Of a stretch of DNA of 64,000 bases, positions 45,302 to 56,221 are shown in pieces (within the stretch, counting starts at the first letter, position 1; the number at the start of each line of letters is the position of its first letter). The notes beneath the pieces were generated by a model, which worked only from the letters and a program-made list of their open reading frames with translations, was not told the origin of the DNA and ran no database searches. Both the position numbers and the translations under genes were made by a program. Source of the DNA: Plectranthus barbatus (lineage: Eukaryota > Streptophyta > Magnoliopsida > Lamiales > Lamiaceae); assembly GCA_026898455.1 (NCBI GenBank), contig JAPKLW010001582.1, forward strand, positions 113,701-177,700, read 5' to 3'.

Positions 45302-45950
45302 AGTGAGTTTTGGTTAGTTTTTGTGAAATGTAAACGGAGGAATAAGGATGGTCAGTTTTGCATTTGAAACCGTTTTTTCTGTTATATGACAGTCGAAATA
45401 ATATTGATATGTGTGTGGCTTTTCCTTGTATATGTCATACTTTTAAAAAAATGGGTAAAAGTGGGGCATTGCAACTCAAGTCACACCCTTCAAATTTTAT
45501 TTTATTTATTTTATTTTTTTATTTTTAATGAAAAGAAGTAATGTAAATTTCGAAAGTAAGGTATATTTTAATGTATCAGTCTATTTTAAAATGAGTTTTA
45601 TTTTATTTTTTTTATAAAATATATTTTAATTATTATTTAAGTGCATTTGTAAATGCTTCAATTTTATCGAGTTTAAAGAGAAGTGGTGCAAATGCACTAA
45701 ATGTTTAAGTATTAAGAAAAAATAATTTATTTTTTTAGTTTAAAAGTTTGATCTAGCAATTTTTTAGGTGCCACATAAAATGTAACGCGTGATTTAACAT
45801 ATTTTTAACATTGTACTAGGTGAAGAGTGTTTTTAATTAATAAAAATAAATATTAAAGTAGAAATTGATACTAGAAAAAAAAAGTTCAAATAATATCGAA
45901 AGTTAATTTAATTATTAGAGTAAAAATTCGAAGTTCTTTTAGGTGAAAAA
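45302..45950. other. TCF25 3' region and AT-rich intergenic DNA
   Basis: AT-rich with no ORF. AATAATATTGA near 45397 may be part of the TCF25 polyadenylation region. No repeat family recognised. Confidence 0.5.
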
Positions 45951-46540
45951 ATCAATTGTATTACAAACTATTGGAATATGATTCGAAGCCAAGAAGGCTC
46001 AAAGCGAGGCCCACTAGAGCCCGTACAGGCCACATAACGAGCCAACCCAATTGTAAGCAGCTCGCAGAAAACAAGGGGATACAAGGAGCCCGATCAACTA
46101 GTGAGCAGTTCGACGAGAATAAAGACCACCCCCTCCCAGGAGAAGGTCGAACTGAAAAGAGCTACTCAAAAGTCAAGAGAGCCACCTAGCGGTCACAAAA
46201 GGATAAGCTCGCGTGAATCTCATAAGCAGTTGAAGATGGAGACGTCGCAAAAACCCCGATAAAATCGGAGGTTGCTACTCAGCGGACTCGGCGAAAATCG
46301 AGGGAACCTAACACACTTAGATTTCTATAAATAATCCATTTTACGCCAATTTTCGGCATATAGCTTTTGGTCAATACCTGTACTCTAAATTTCTGTTTTA
46401 GCTGCATTGGATAATTCTCTGTCGAGCTCGGCAACGTGGTCCTAGCAGTTCGACTACGTAGTTTGTAACGCCTCTATATTAAGTTAGCTTTCAATTCGTC
46501 GCATCTCTGTTGTCGTACTCGTTTGTTCTGTTCTGTTTAT
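45951..46540 (+). repeat. GC-richer LTR-like fragment (Gypsy-like, tentative)
   Basis: A 590-bp block of clearly higher GC than its surroundings contains CACCCCCTCCCAGGAGAAGG-type text, a TATA-like TTCTATAAATAATC at about 46321, and downstream text GTCGAGCTCGGCAACGTGGTCC. This is the layout of a plant LTR (U3, TATA, R-U5). No second copy lies in the window, so it would be a solo LTR or fragment. The assignment is by appearance only. The 77-residue frame inside it is not supported as a gene. Confidence 0.35.
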
Positions 46541-46549
46541 TTTCATATA

Positions 46550-46738
46550 CTCCCTCCGTCCCATGCCAATTGACATGTTTCTTTTCGGCACGAAAATTAA
46601 GAGTTGTGAGTGTAGAATGAGTTAGTGGGATTAATATTTTATTGTTGAGTGTGAAAAAGTTGCCATTTTTAGAAATGTGACAATTTGGTTGGGACGCCCA
46701 ATTTGGTAAGTGTGCCAATTGGAGTGGGAAGGAGGGAG
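46550..46738. mobile_element. Stowaway-type MITE (Tc1/mariner-derived)
   Basis: 189 bp with CTCCCTCCG at the left end and GGAGGGAG at the right end, flanked by TA on both sides (46548-46549, 46739-46740). The CTCCCTCCGT terminal motif with TA duplication is the Stowaway signature. The interior is AT-rich and non-coding; it is mobilised in trans by mariner-like transposases. Confidence 0.9.
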
Positions 46739-46740
46739 TA

Positions 46741-46995
46741 TTATTCGTCGTCGTTTTCTGTTTTATTCGGATCCCAAGTTCTCAGGACTTCGTATCCGTA
46801 CGAAACGAACCTCAACACAAACTATTAAAGTTTTTTTCAAACATGTTACAAACATGCATATTATCAAAATATATTACAAATTATTAGTTCAGTTTCAAAT
46901 TTATGACGGGAGGGAATTTCTGGCGACAGAAAGTTGACGTCGCTTGTCGGATGACACGTCAACACTTAAAATTACACCTCATCGTACAAACTATT
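46741..46995. other. AT-rich repeat sequence, left arm of a possible inverted repeat
   Basis: Contains CAAATTTATGACGGGAGGGA at about 46895 followed by text related, in inverse orientation, to 56500-56620. No gene. It is interrupted at 47000 by the solo LTR pair. Confidence 0.45.
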
Positions 46996-47396
46996 GTAAT
47001 TGTTGGTCCCTGATTGGAGTATATATATTTGTAGCGGAAGTTTTAATAATATGTTGCACTTATCTTGCTAAGGTCACGACTTAGCAAATATTTATCAAAT
47101 GTGTTTAAGCTCGAGTATTCGTTAGGTTTATTGCAGATTATACTTCAACACTTGGTGTGTTGAGTTTCAAAGTAAACAAAACGTAACAAAATAAAAGCAG
47201 TAAATGAACACGAGGTTTATAGTGGTTCGAACAATTGTTCTACGTCCACTATTCAGTCCTCCTGACTGAAAATTCACTATTGATTGATTACAAGGTCAGG
47301 CTAAATCTCTAACGTTGAGCAGCTCCTTCGTCTGGTCAGCGCGCACTTTCAAGCACCTCGATCTTCAATCTTCACTTTGACACTCCTTAGAGTGAG

Positions 47397-49012
47397 TGTT
47401 GGGAAATTTGTCTAAGTTTCCCTCCCTCAGTAGCTACTTGTATAGATCTTAGTTTTGGTGGATCAAATCCTAAGTCCTACCAGCGTCAGTTGTCTCTAGA
47501 TAGCTCTAGTTCTCAAATGTAAAGTCCTGTTTAGGTCTTTTGAGTTGTAAGTCGCAGCTGATCAAGACTCATGCTGACACTGTTCACCAGCATGAGAAGT
47601 GCTTACCACTGGTTACTGTTCACCAGTTGGGAAAAGTTTCATCAGGTGGCGGCTGACAAAGACTCGTGCTGACACTGTTCACCAGCATGAGAAGAGCTAA
47701 TGACTGGTTACTGTTCACCAGTTGGGAAGGATTTCACCAGCAGGCGGCTGACAAATCCTACCAGCAGAATACGTGTTCTCACTGACACTATTCACCAGCG
47801 GTGAAGCCACCAGTCATGAGAGATTCCAAGAGTTAACATCAGACATATTGGTAGACTTAGATTGTGCCAGCGCAAGTCACCAGCAGAGACTGCCAGCACA
47901 AGATCACCAGAATGATCTACCAGTCGGATGTTACCAGCAGAATTCAAGATTCTCTCTCCCAGAGTCTTAGAGACAAAAAGAAGATTCGTCGAGGAATTAA
48001 CTGACAGAGTATGACTTTAAGGAGGATACCTTAAAGTCCATCAGTTACAAGACACCAGTCTCGATTCCTCGTACTGACGAATAGTGCCGTTCTGACATAA
48101 AGAGATCAATGTCAGATAAAGCGGACAAAAGTATGGCACTTTCCGGAAAAACATACCTGCCGCAGTCAGAAGGACATGCGAGGACAGAGACCTTTTCCGG
48201 ATGTGTCCAAACGGCTAGAAGATTTGAATGGGATCCCACGTCTATAAATAGGTCGGAACCACCAACATTTAAGACGCTTGCTTCCTGACATTCAATACTC
48301 TTCTCCCTCGCTCAACTACCGAAAGTCTGAAACTTTATTGCAAGCAAGCAAAACACTTTCGAGGCTTTTCTTAAGGCTATCCGTGTGTTGATTTATCAAA
48401 CACGAGACTTCAAGCTTCCAGCTTGTAAGTTACTGATCTCTTTGGTGCTCTTTCTCTTCCGAGGAAGTTCACAGCAGCTCTTGTGCCAGCCAGCACTTGA
48501 GTTATCACGGGCAGTTTGCCGTATTGAGAAGATACGTTCTTGGGAGAACTAAACACCCAGTGAAGCTGTGGAGGTTGAAGTGACGTGCTCGCACTCCACC
48601 AGCTGATCAGAGTTGAAGAAGGAAACAAGGCCGGGAGCGGTTGATCTAGTGAACTGGTGGACGAGGCATTCACCAGCTAGAGATAGATCGTAGGACTCTT
48701 GTACCTGATTACTCTTAGTGAATTTCCAGTACTACGACTGGAGAGTGGACGTAGATCAGTTGATCGAACCACTATAAATCCTTTGTCTTTATCAGTTTTC
48801 TGCATTACATTCTTATTTTAAACCCAGCACCCAAGTGCTGGTGTATACTCTGAAAACTGATAACTGTGTAAACAAGGCCTAAATTTTTCTAAGTTTTGAA
48901 TCACCAGCTGACAGGTCCCAGTCAGTTGGTTAACCAGCAAGTGCAAGAAAACGTTTACTCTTTTATTATTTCCGCTGCAAACGTTTTATACTCTGAAAAA
49001 CCGGGACCATCA
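47397..49012 (+). mobile_element. solo LTR nested in the minus-strand solo LTR
   Basis: Starts TGTTGGGAAATTTGTC and ends GGGACCATCA, 1616 bp, with a perfect GTGAG duplication (47392-47396, 49013-49017). It has a likely TATA box (TCTATAAATAGG at about 48240) and a long 5' U3 part containing tandem CACCAG/CAGCAG-rich repeats. A downstream leader carries the GAGAGTGGACGTAGATC text shared with the 13343-14677 LTR (about 14419). No coding interior remains. Confidence 0.92.
47545..47760 (+). repeat. tandem U3 repeats in the solo LTR
   Basis: Two copies of a unit of about 110 bp: GACTCATGCTGACACTGTTC at about 47565 and GACTCGTGCTGACACTGTTC at about 47660. Each is followed by ACCAGCATGAGAAG and then GACTGGTTACTGTTCACCAG or close to it. 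U3 tandem repeats of this kind commonly act as enhancers in plant retroelements (family knowledge); activity here is an inference. Confidence 0.8.
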
Positions 49013-50114
49013 GTGAGGTCAAACCTCCCTTCTCCTCAGACGTCGATCTTGGGAGTTTTATAGTTCTTCCCAGAACCTTTCCTTGTTTGGCAATGACTCG
49101 TGATAATCACGCTTGCAGAGCAAGGTGACTGCTAGATTCTTTCTAGGATAGAGAGAATCCCAATGTTAACCTTAGAAGTAATACTTCCGAGGTCTCGAGC
49201 TTTTAATATGTAAGCTTGTGTGAAGCTTTGATCAATTATAAGCTCGGATGTGAGTTCATATAGGATTGGGAGTATTTAAGATCTCTTCTAGTTTCTCTGT
49301 TGTAGATTTTTTGAGAACCTCTCAATCTCCCTTTGATAACACCTATTTATAGGTGAAGATTCAAACAGCTGTTTTGAATCTTATCCGTTAGACACAGAGT
49401 GTCTGCTCGCCAATCTCTGTTTTTTCCTGCGAAGCACATAGACTCTTTCAGTTTGAATCTAGAGACCTTCCATGTGTCCGTTGATTATCCTTCACTCTGA
49501 TTCGTCGGGTTTCCTTGTGATATGGATCCTTCTAATTCACGACTTTGTATTGTGTGTTGATTGCTGTTGTGCGTTTGCTGGCAGTTGGCGGTCTGCTGAT
49601 ATCTCAACAGTCGTGCTGAGATTCAGCAACATGTTTGCTTCATTCCTTCAGCATTCTTTTAGGCGTGTCCAATATTCTTCTGTGTTTGCTAGCCTTTTAC
49701 TAGCGTCTTCAGCAATCTTCAAATATGTAGATTCCTTCAGCATTCTTCGATCTTCTATTTTAGTTTTATTATAACTCGAGTAAGTGTATCCTATACATAA
49801 CTTTTATAATTTAACTCGATACTGAGTTGCTAGAAACTAGATTGACTAAGCTTTGATGCACCAAAACCAAGATACGTACAATTGAGACCAAGGGGATATA
49901 ATATTTATAACAATATTCTTAACAGTAATTTTCTCAAATATATTATAAACGATTTTAATTTTCTCAATCATATTACAGATTATATATTTTTCTAAACAAA
50001 TGCTCAAACTATCAAATTTATTTTAAATTTATGACAATACATATTCATTTATTTTTTAGAGTTTTATATGTTTAAATAAACATATAAATATACTTTAAAA
50101 TATTAAATTAAAAA

Positions 50115-51435
50115 TGATGGATTTATATACTGAAAGCATTATGATTGGTATATTATGTACAAGGTCGATTGGTTAATATACTGGGAATCATAAATGTTGT
50201 ATGTTCATCTCCTGTCTGAATTAACAAACATGTGTCACAAATGCAATTATCCTCTTATCTCGTCGATAGGAAGATCATACGGTGTGTAGTAGATCACGGA
50301 AGATCGTATGGATCGTTTGAGCTGAGACAGTTCCAGGATAAACTGTCGGTGTAGGCTGCAGCATACGCAGTAATAAGCATCTTGTCTTGGATGGCTTGGT
50401 ATGCTGGTGTGGGGCACATATTGATAAGGACCTAAGTCGATATCGATTCTTTTATATGACATTAAAAGAATCTAGATCTCTATGGCTTGATGAGGTCCTA
50501 AGCCTATATGAAGGTACAGAAGTATATGCAGATTGTGTATTACTTTGAGTTGCAGTGAAAGACTCTAGTTGAGCTTGTATATCTGTATCTTGGGTAGTAG
50601 CAGTTTGTGTATGACTGTCTGGTACTAGAACTAGGTAACCACATCCAGTATATGATGGTGACATTCCCTAAGCAGCTCAAAAGGTTCGTTATGCTAAAGT
50701 CCTACAGGCTGATTAAGTTCAAGCATAAGTGAAAAGGTTTGAGTGGATTGACTCAGGAATATAAGATGTTAATTAATAAAATAGTTTGTCAGAGCTTAAA
50801 TTAATTAACGAATGTCTGTAACCTTGAATGTGGGGATATACCGAGCCCATGCAACCCGTACCTCAAAACGTGGTAGCAAATAGGTAGGACAGTATTGATT
50901 CTCTGGTGGAATGAATCAATATTAATTAATTAATTATATTCTGGGTTGAATATGGGAATTAATTAATTGATATACTTTATTTGCTATTTGCATTCTGGTC
51001 CATGGTCTGGCCCACCAAACTCAAGCCCAATAGAAGTCCAGTATTTTCCTATAAATAGGCCTCAGTTCCTCAGATCTCAACACACCACAAGATCATAAGT
51101 TGCACACAGCAAACCAGGTTTTGGGAGCTGTGGTGATCGACTAGATCTGAGAAACGAGGAGGAAATTCTGCTTCTCAACCGGGCAAGGAATCTGAAGGGA
51201 ATCTTCATCAGATATTCAGATTGAGTTGGGATACAGATCAGAAAATCAGATCAAGAGGAATCTCCGCGCACTCGTTCTTCAGGGTTTCGCAATCCAGGTA
51301 TTCCGCATAAACCCCCTTATGCATATTCAATAGGAGCATGCTAGGATTAATCAAAGGCATAACAATTTATTTTTGATATTCCAATTAACGATCCTTGGCA
51401 AACGGACTTCGTGATTTAGTTCACGAATCCCTTCA
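50115..51435 (+). repeat. 5' LTR of the Copia element
   Basis: 1321 bp, TG start and CA end. TCCTATAAATAGGCCTCAG at about 51048 is a strong TATA-box candidate, placing transcription start near 51075. Short antisense-looking frames inside both LTR copies are chance ORFs. Confidence 0.9.
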
Positions 51436-51672
51436 ATTACTATCAGAGCCAGGTTGAATTAATTGGCTCTATCGGAAAAATAATATTGCCTATGATTTGC
51501 ATGATAATTATTATTGAATGATTGCATGGGTTTTATGGATTGTATGATTATATTTTTCGTCCTCGTGGTTCTCGGGTTAATCCGCCCTTTTATAAGGATT
51601 TGTTTTTCACCCACGAGATAAATTCGTGGCTAGATTTAGATTTTAGAATGTAATTAGATATTTAAAAAAATT

Positions 51673-51995
51673 AAATCTGTAAAATGAAGAACGAAGAACA
51701 CGAAGAACGAAGGACCGCACGACGGCGCACGACAGTGCCGGCACGGCAGCAGGTCGTGCACGACGGTCGCGCGTGGCGAGGGACATGGCGGCGCAGCCGC
51801 ACGGAAACCCTAGGGTTTCAGGGCGCGGCGCGCGCGCGCGACGGGCAGCAGCCGCGCGGCCAACAGCTGGCCAGGCGTGGTGCGAGGGTCTCGGGACGGC
51901 AACACGGAGAGGCTGGCACCTGCCGGGACGGCGGCCTGGGCGCGACGGAGGCACGCAGCACCCGTGCAGGCCGACAAGGCAGCTGAAGCATGACG
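51673..51995. other. GC-rich block replacing gag
   Basis: About 300 bp of extreme GC richness with CGCGCGCGCG and many CGGC/GCAGC motifs, in an otherwise AT-rich element. It includes a palindrome AAACCCTAGGGTTT (about 51809-51822). The sense frame is open and joins the protease remainder without a stop, but its product is Arg/Ala/Gly-rich low complexity. I do not recognise a source gene. Confidence 0.6.
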
Positions 51996-53338
51996 AGATT
52001 ACCATCTCAATGGGCAGCGGAGAGCGAGTCTCAGCAGTGGCCATTGGAGATTTTACTTTATGTTTTAAAAATAATGTTTTGATTTTGAGAGATGTTTTAT
52101 ATGTGCCGGTTTTTCGGCGGAACTTAATTTCAGTTTCCAAGTTATTTTGTGATGGATATTCAGTTATTTTTGATAGTGGAGTTTCTATCATTGGTAATAA
52201 CGGTGTTATCTGTCATGGCAAACTGATTGACTCTCTCTATATCATTGATTGTATGCATAAATCTTCCGTGAATGTTGCAAACTCATCCAATAATAATAAT
52301 CATTTAAAGAGAAAGTTTTCTTCAGATGAGGATCAAACATATCTCTGGCACTTGAGACTAGGTCACATCAATCTAAAGAGGATTAAAACATTAGCATGCG
52401 ATGGGCTCTTGGATTCTTTTCAAGTGGTACCGCATCAAATCTGTGAATCCTGTATAGAGGGAAAGATGACGACCAGACCTTTTAAGGCAAGTCAGTCTCG
52501 AGCAGAGGATGTGTTGGAATTGATCCACTCTTACTTATGTGGACCAATTTCCACGCAAGCTCATGGAGGTTATGAGTACTTCGCCACATTCATTGACGAT
52601 TACTCAAGATTCGGATATGTCTATTTGTTTCGCCATAAGTCTGAATGCTTTGAGAAATTCAAAGAATTTAGGATCGAGGTAGAAAAGAAGCTAGGTAAGA
52701 CTATCAAAACACTACGATCAGATCGTGGTGGAGAATACCTCAGTAATGAGTTCTTGCAGTATTTTTCAGACAACGGGATTACATCCCAGTGGACTGCACC
52801 AGGAATCCCTCAAAAAAATGGTGTAGCGGAAAGAAGAAATATAACTCTCTTGGAAATGGTCATGTCGATGATGAGTTATGCAAGCTTGCCTATTTCATTT
52901 TGGGGATATGCCTTGGAAACAGCGGCCTACTTGCTTAACCTGGTACCTTCTAAATCAGTTCCTAAAACACCTCTGGAACTTTGGTATGGACAAAAGCAAA
53001 GTTTGAACAGAGTGAGGGTTTGGGGTTGTCCAGCATACGTGCTGACAAAGGAACCAAATAAGTTAGAAAGTAGGTGTAAGCTGATGTTGTTTGTAGGATA
53101 TCCCAGGCAAACGAAAGGTGGTTACTTCTATTGTCCTGAGAATCAGAAAGTCGTTGTCAGTACCAACGCAAGATTCTTGGAGGACGAATATGTAAGAAAC
53201 CACAGATCCAAGAGTGAAGTTGTCCTCCACGAGCTTGAGGACAAGGAAGCAATTCCATCACGAAAGCCCAGTGTAGTGGTAAATCCACCTGTAACAGGTG
53301 AGGCTATACCAACACTGCCACTAATGCAAGGTATGTGA
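51773..53338 (+). pseudogene. Copia pol: end of protease, GAG_pre-integrase and integrase
   Basis: After the GC-rich leader the frame picks up inside the protease (ITISMGSGERVSAVAIGDF, about 51991) without the DSG active site. It shows the GAG_pre-integrase motif (YLWHLRLGHINLKRIKTL, ICESCIEGK) and the integrase core: FIDDYSRFGYVYLF near 52590, RSDRGGEYLS near 52717 and NGVAERRNIT near 52819. In the first D position the usual D-x-x-GP reads HSYLCGP, so a catalytic Asp is missing. The frame ends at TGA 53336-53338, which lies inside the original polyprotein because the same frame continues into reverse transcriptase. Confidence 0.85.
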
Positions 53339-54789
53339 CCAACGCGTACTGTGCCAACTACTGACATGATTCAGATGCCTCATCGCAGTGGGAGGGTTAT
53401 CCACCAACCCGAAAGGTACATGTTCGTGGGAGAGTCTTCTGACTTGATCCCGAAAAACGGACTGGATGATACCGATCCCTGGACATATGATGAGGCAGTA
53501 TCTGATAAAGATGCAGACAAATGGCTAATCGCCATGGATTCGGAAATAGAATCCATTACGGCTATGGATGTATACCAGAAAACTGATTTGCCAGATGACT
53601 GTCGAGCCATAGGGTGCAAATGGGTATACAAAAGAAAGAAATGAGCGAATGGTGAAATTACAACTTTCAAAGCAAGGCTGGTGGCGAAGAGTTATAGTCA
53701 GAAAGAAGGTGTAGACTACGATGAGACCTTCTCATCGGTAGCCATGCTTAAGTCCATTCGTATACTCCTAGCCATAGTAGCACATAAGGACCTAGAAATC
53801 TGGCAGATGGATGTCAAAACCGTGTTTCTAAACGGGTACCTTAAAGAAGGTAGGGACATCTATATGCAACAACCAGAAGGTTATGTGCAGAAGGGCGAAG
53901 AACATTTGGTCTGGAAGCTAAGGAAGTCGCTGTATGGTTTTAAACAAGCTTCACGGTCATGGAATCTGCGTTTTGATGAAGTGATTAAATCCTATGGATT
54001 TTCATAATGTTCAAACGAGAGTTGCGTGTACCGTCTATGTGTCAGCGAAAGCGTGGTGTTCCTTGCACTTTATGTAGATGATATTCTGCTATTTGGCGAC
54101 AATGTGGAAGTATTGTCGGGCATAAAGGGGTGGTTATCCGAGCAGTTTCATATGAAGGACCTTGGGGAGGCAGGATACATCCTAGGGGTAAAAGTATTGC
54201 GGAAGTGCAATAAGAGGATGCTGACCTTGTCTCAAGGATCATATGTGGATACTGTGATTTCCCGTTTCAGCATGCAAACTGCCAAGAAAGGTTTGTTACC
54301 CTTCAGACATGGCATATACTGATTCGGATTTCCAGGCAGACCGAGACGAAAAGAAGTCCACCTCTGGCTATTTGTTTACATTGGGAGGTGGTGCCATATC
54401 ATGGAGGAGTGCAAAGCAGAAGTGCATTGTTGACTCCACCATGGAAGCAGAATATGTGGCAGCTTCTGAAGCTTCGAAAGAAGCAGTATGGTTTCGAAAC
54501 TTCCTTCTGGAGTTGGACGTGATTCCTAAGCTGCCCAAGACCATCACGATATATTGTGATAATTCGGGAGCTGTGGCTATTTCAAAGGAACCATGAACTC
54601 ACAGAGCAACACAACACATTGAAAGGAAGTACCATATTATACGAGAAATCGTAGCAAGGGGTGATGTACTAGTAGAGAAGATTGATACAAGAAATAATCT
54701 AGCGGATCCATTCACAAAGGCTCTGCCTCAGAAGTTCTATGAGATGCATGTACGTAACCTTGGGCTGAGGGCAAAGCTATCCACGTAGA
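53339..54789 (+). pseudogene. Copia pol: reverse transcriptase and RNase H, with stops and a deletion
   Basis: Same frame as the integrase: CRAIGCKWVYKRKK then TGA (53642-53644), then FKARLVAKSYSQKEGVDYDE, WQMDVKTVFLNGYLKE and LYGFKQASRSWN, then TAA (54005-54007), then the catalytic LYVDDILLFGDN (about 54070). Near 54305 the text jumps from a polymerase connection segment straight to the RNase H start YTDSDFQADRDEKKSTSGY in another frame, so roughly 250-300 bp are deleted. RNase H continues with STMEAEYVAASEASKEAVWF to a TGA at 54594-54596 and conserved text to about 54786. The product is non-functional. Confidence 0.85.
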
Positions 54790-54873
54790 ATGTTTGATGT
54801 AATAGCTAGATTAGTTTATACGCGTTATACTCTAGAAAGCACCTGTATAATGCTTTGAGTATAAGTGGGAGAT

Positions 54874-56221
54874 TGATGGATTTATATACTGAAAGCATTA
54901 TGATTGGTATATTATGTACAAGGTCGATTGGTTAATATACTGGGAATCATAAATGTTGTATGTTCATCTCCTGTCTGAATTAACAAACATGTGTCGCAAA
55001 CGCAATTATCCTCTTATCTCATCGATAGGAAGATCATACGGTGTGTAGTAGATCACGGAAGATCGTATGGATCGTTTGACCTAGCTAGATATAAATAGTT
55101 ATCATAGCTGAGATAGTTCCAGGGTAAACTGTTTGTGTAGGCTGCAGCATACACAGTAATAAGCATCTTGTCTTGGATGACTTGGTATGCTGGTGTGGGG
55201 CACACATTGATAAGGACCTAAGTCGAGATCGATTTTTTTATCTGACATTAAAAGAATCTAGATCTCTATGGCTTGATGAGATCCTAAGCCTATATGAAGG
55301 TACAGAAGTATATGCAAATTGTGTACTACTTTGAGTTGCAGTGAAAGGCTCTAGTTGAGCTTGTATATCTGTATCTTGGGTAGTAGCAGTTTGTGTATGA
55401 CTGTCTGGTACTGGAACTAGGTAACCACATCCAGTATAGGATGGTGACATTCCCTGAACAACTCAAAAGGTTCGTTATGCTAAAGTCCTGCAGGCTGATT
55501 AAGTTCAAGCATAAGTGAAATGGTTTGAGTGGATTGACTCAGGAATATAAGATGTTAATTAATTAAATAGCTTGTCAGAGCTTAAATTAATTAACGAATG
55601 TTTGTAACCTTGAATGTGGGGATATATCGAGCCCATGCAACCCGTACCTCAAAACGTGGTAGCAAATAGGTAGGACAATATTGATTCTCTGGTGGAATGA
55701 ATCAATATTAATTAATTAATTATATTCTGGGTTGAATATGAGAATTAATTAATTGATAGGCTTTATTTTCTATTTGCATTCTGTTCCCTGGTCTGGCCCA
55801 TGAAACTCAAGCCCAATAGAAGTCCAGTATTTTCCTATAAATTGGCCTCAGTTCCTCAGATCTCAACACACCACAAGATCATAAGTTGCACACAACAAAC
55901 CAGGTTTTGGGAGCTGTGGTGATCGACTAGATCTGAGAAACGAGGAGGAAATTTTGCTTCTCAACCGGGCAAGGAATCTGAAGGGAATCTTCACCAGATA
56001 TTCAGATTGAGTTGGGATACAGATCAGAAGATCAGATAAAGAGGAATCTCCGCGCACTCGTTCTTCAGGGTTTCGCAATCCAGGTATTCCGCATAAACCC
56101 CCTTATGCATATTCAATAGGAGCATGCTAGGATTAATCATAGGCATAGCAATTTATTTTTGATATTCCAATTAACAATCATTGGCAAACGGACTTCGTGA
56201 TTCAGTTCACGAATCCCTTCA
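54874..56221 (+). repeat. 3' LTR of the Copia element
   Basis: 1348 bp, colinear with the 5' LTR except for an extra 27 bp at about 55080-55106 containing CTAGCTAGATATAAATAG. The corresponding TATA stretch reads CCTATAAATTGGCC at about 55836, one base off the 5' copy. Confidence 0.88.

Larger units (their letters stand above)
47001..49924 (-). mobile_element. solo LTR (minus orientation), interrupted by a second solo LTR
   Basis: On the plus strand it starts TGTTGGTCCCTGA and ends TTCTTAACA, with a perfect 5-bp duplication GTAAT at 46996-47000 and 49925-49929. Without the nested insert and its duplication it is about 1303 bp, close to the 1335-bp LTR at 13343-14677. Its minus-strand ends (TGTTAAGAAT, GGGACCAACA) resemble that LTR. 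No internal region remains, so it arose by recombination between the two LTRs of a full element. A 100-residue frame within it is a chance ORF. Confidence 0.88.
50115..56221 (+). mobile_element. Copia LTR retrotransposon with gag missing and pol decayed
   Basis: LTRs at 50115-51435 (1321 bp) and 54874-56221 (1348 bp; one 27-bp indel explains the difference) both begin TGATGGATTTATATACTG and end CCCTTCA. The primer site CTATCAGAGCC follows the left LTR (51440-51450) and the purine tract ATAAGTGGGAGAT precedes the right. Between them are the end of protease, integrase, reverse transcriptase and RNase H in Copia order. Gag and the protease active site are absent, replaced by a GC-rich 300-bp block. 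Stops and a deletion disable pol. The flanks are A-rich and give only an imperfect duplication (AAAAA / AAATA). Confidence 0.9.

Noticed and set aside
50247..50664. Minus-strand frames in the Copia LTR, repeated at 55238-55508
   Set aside because: They occur in both LTR copies, so they are LTR sequence read antisense rather than genes.
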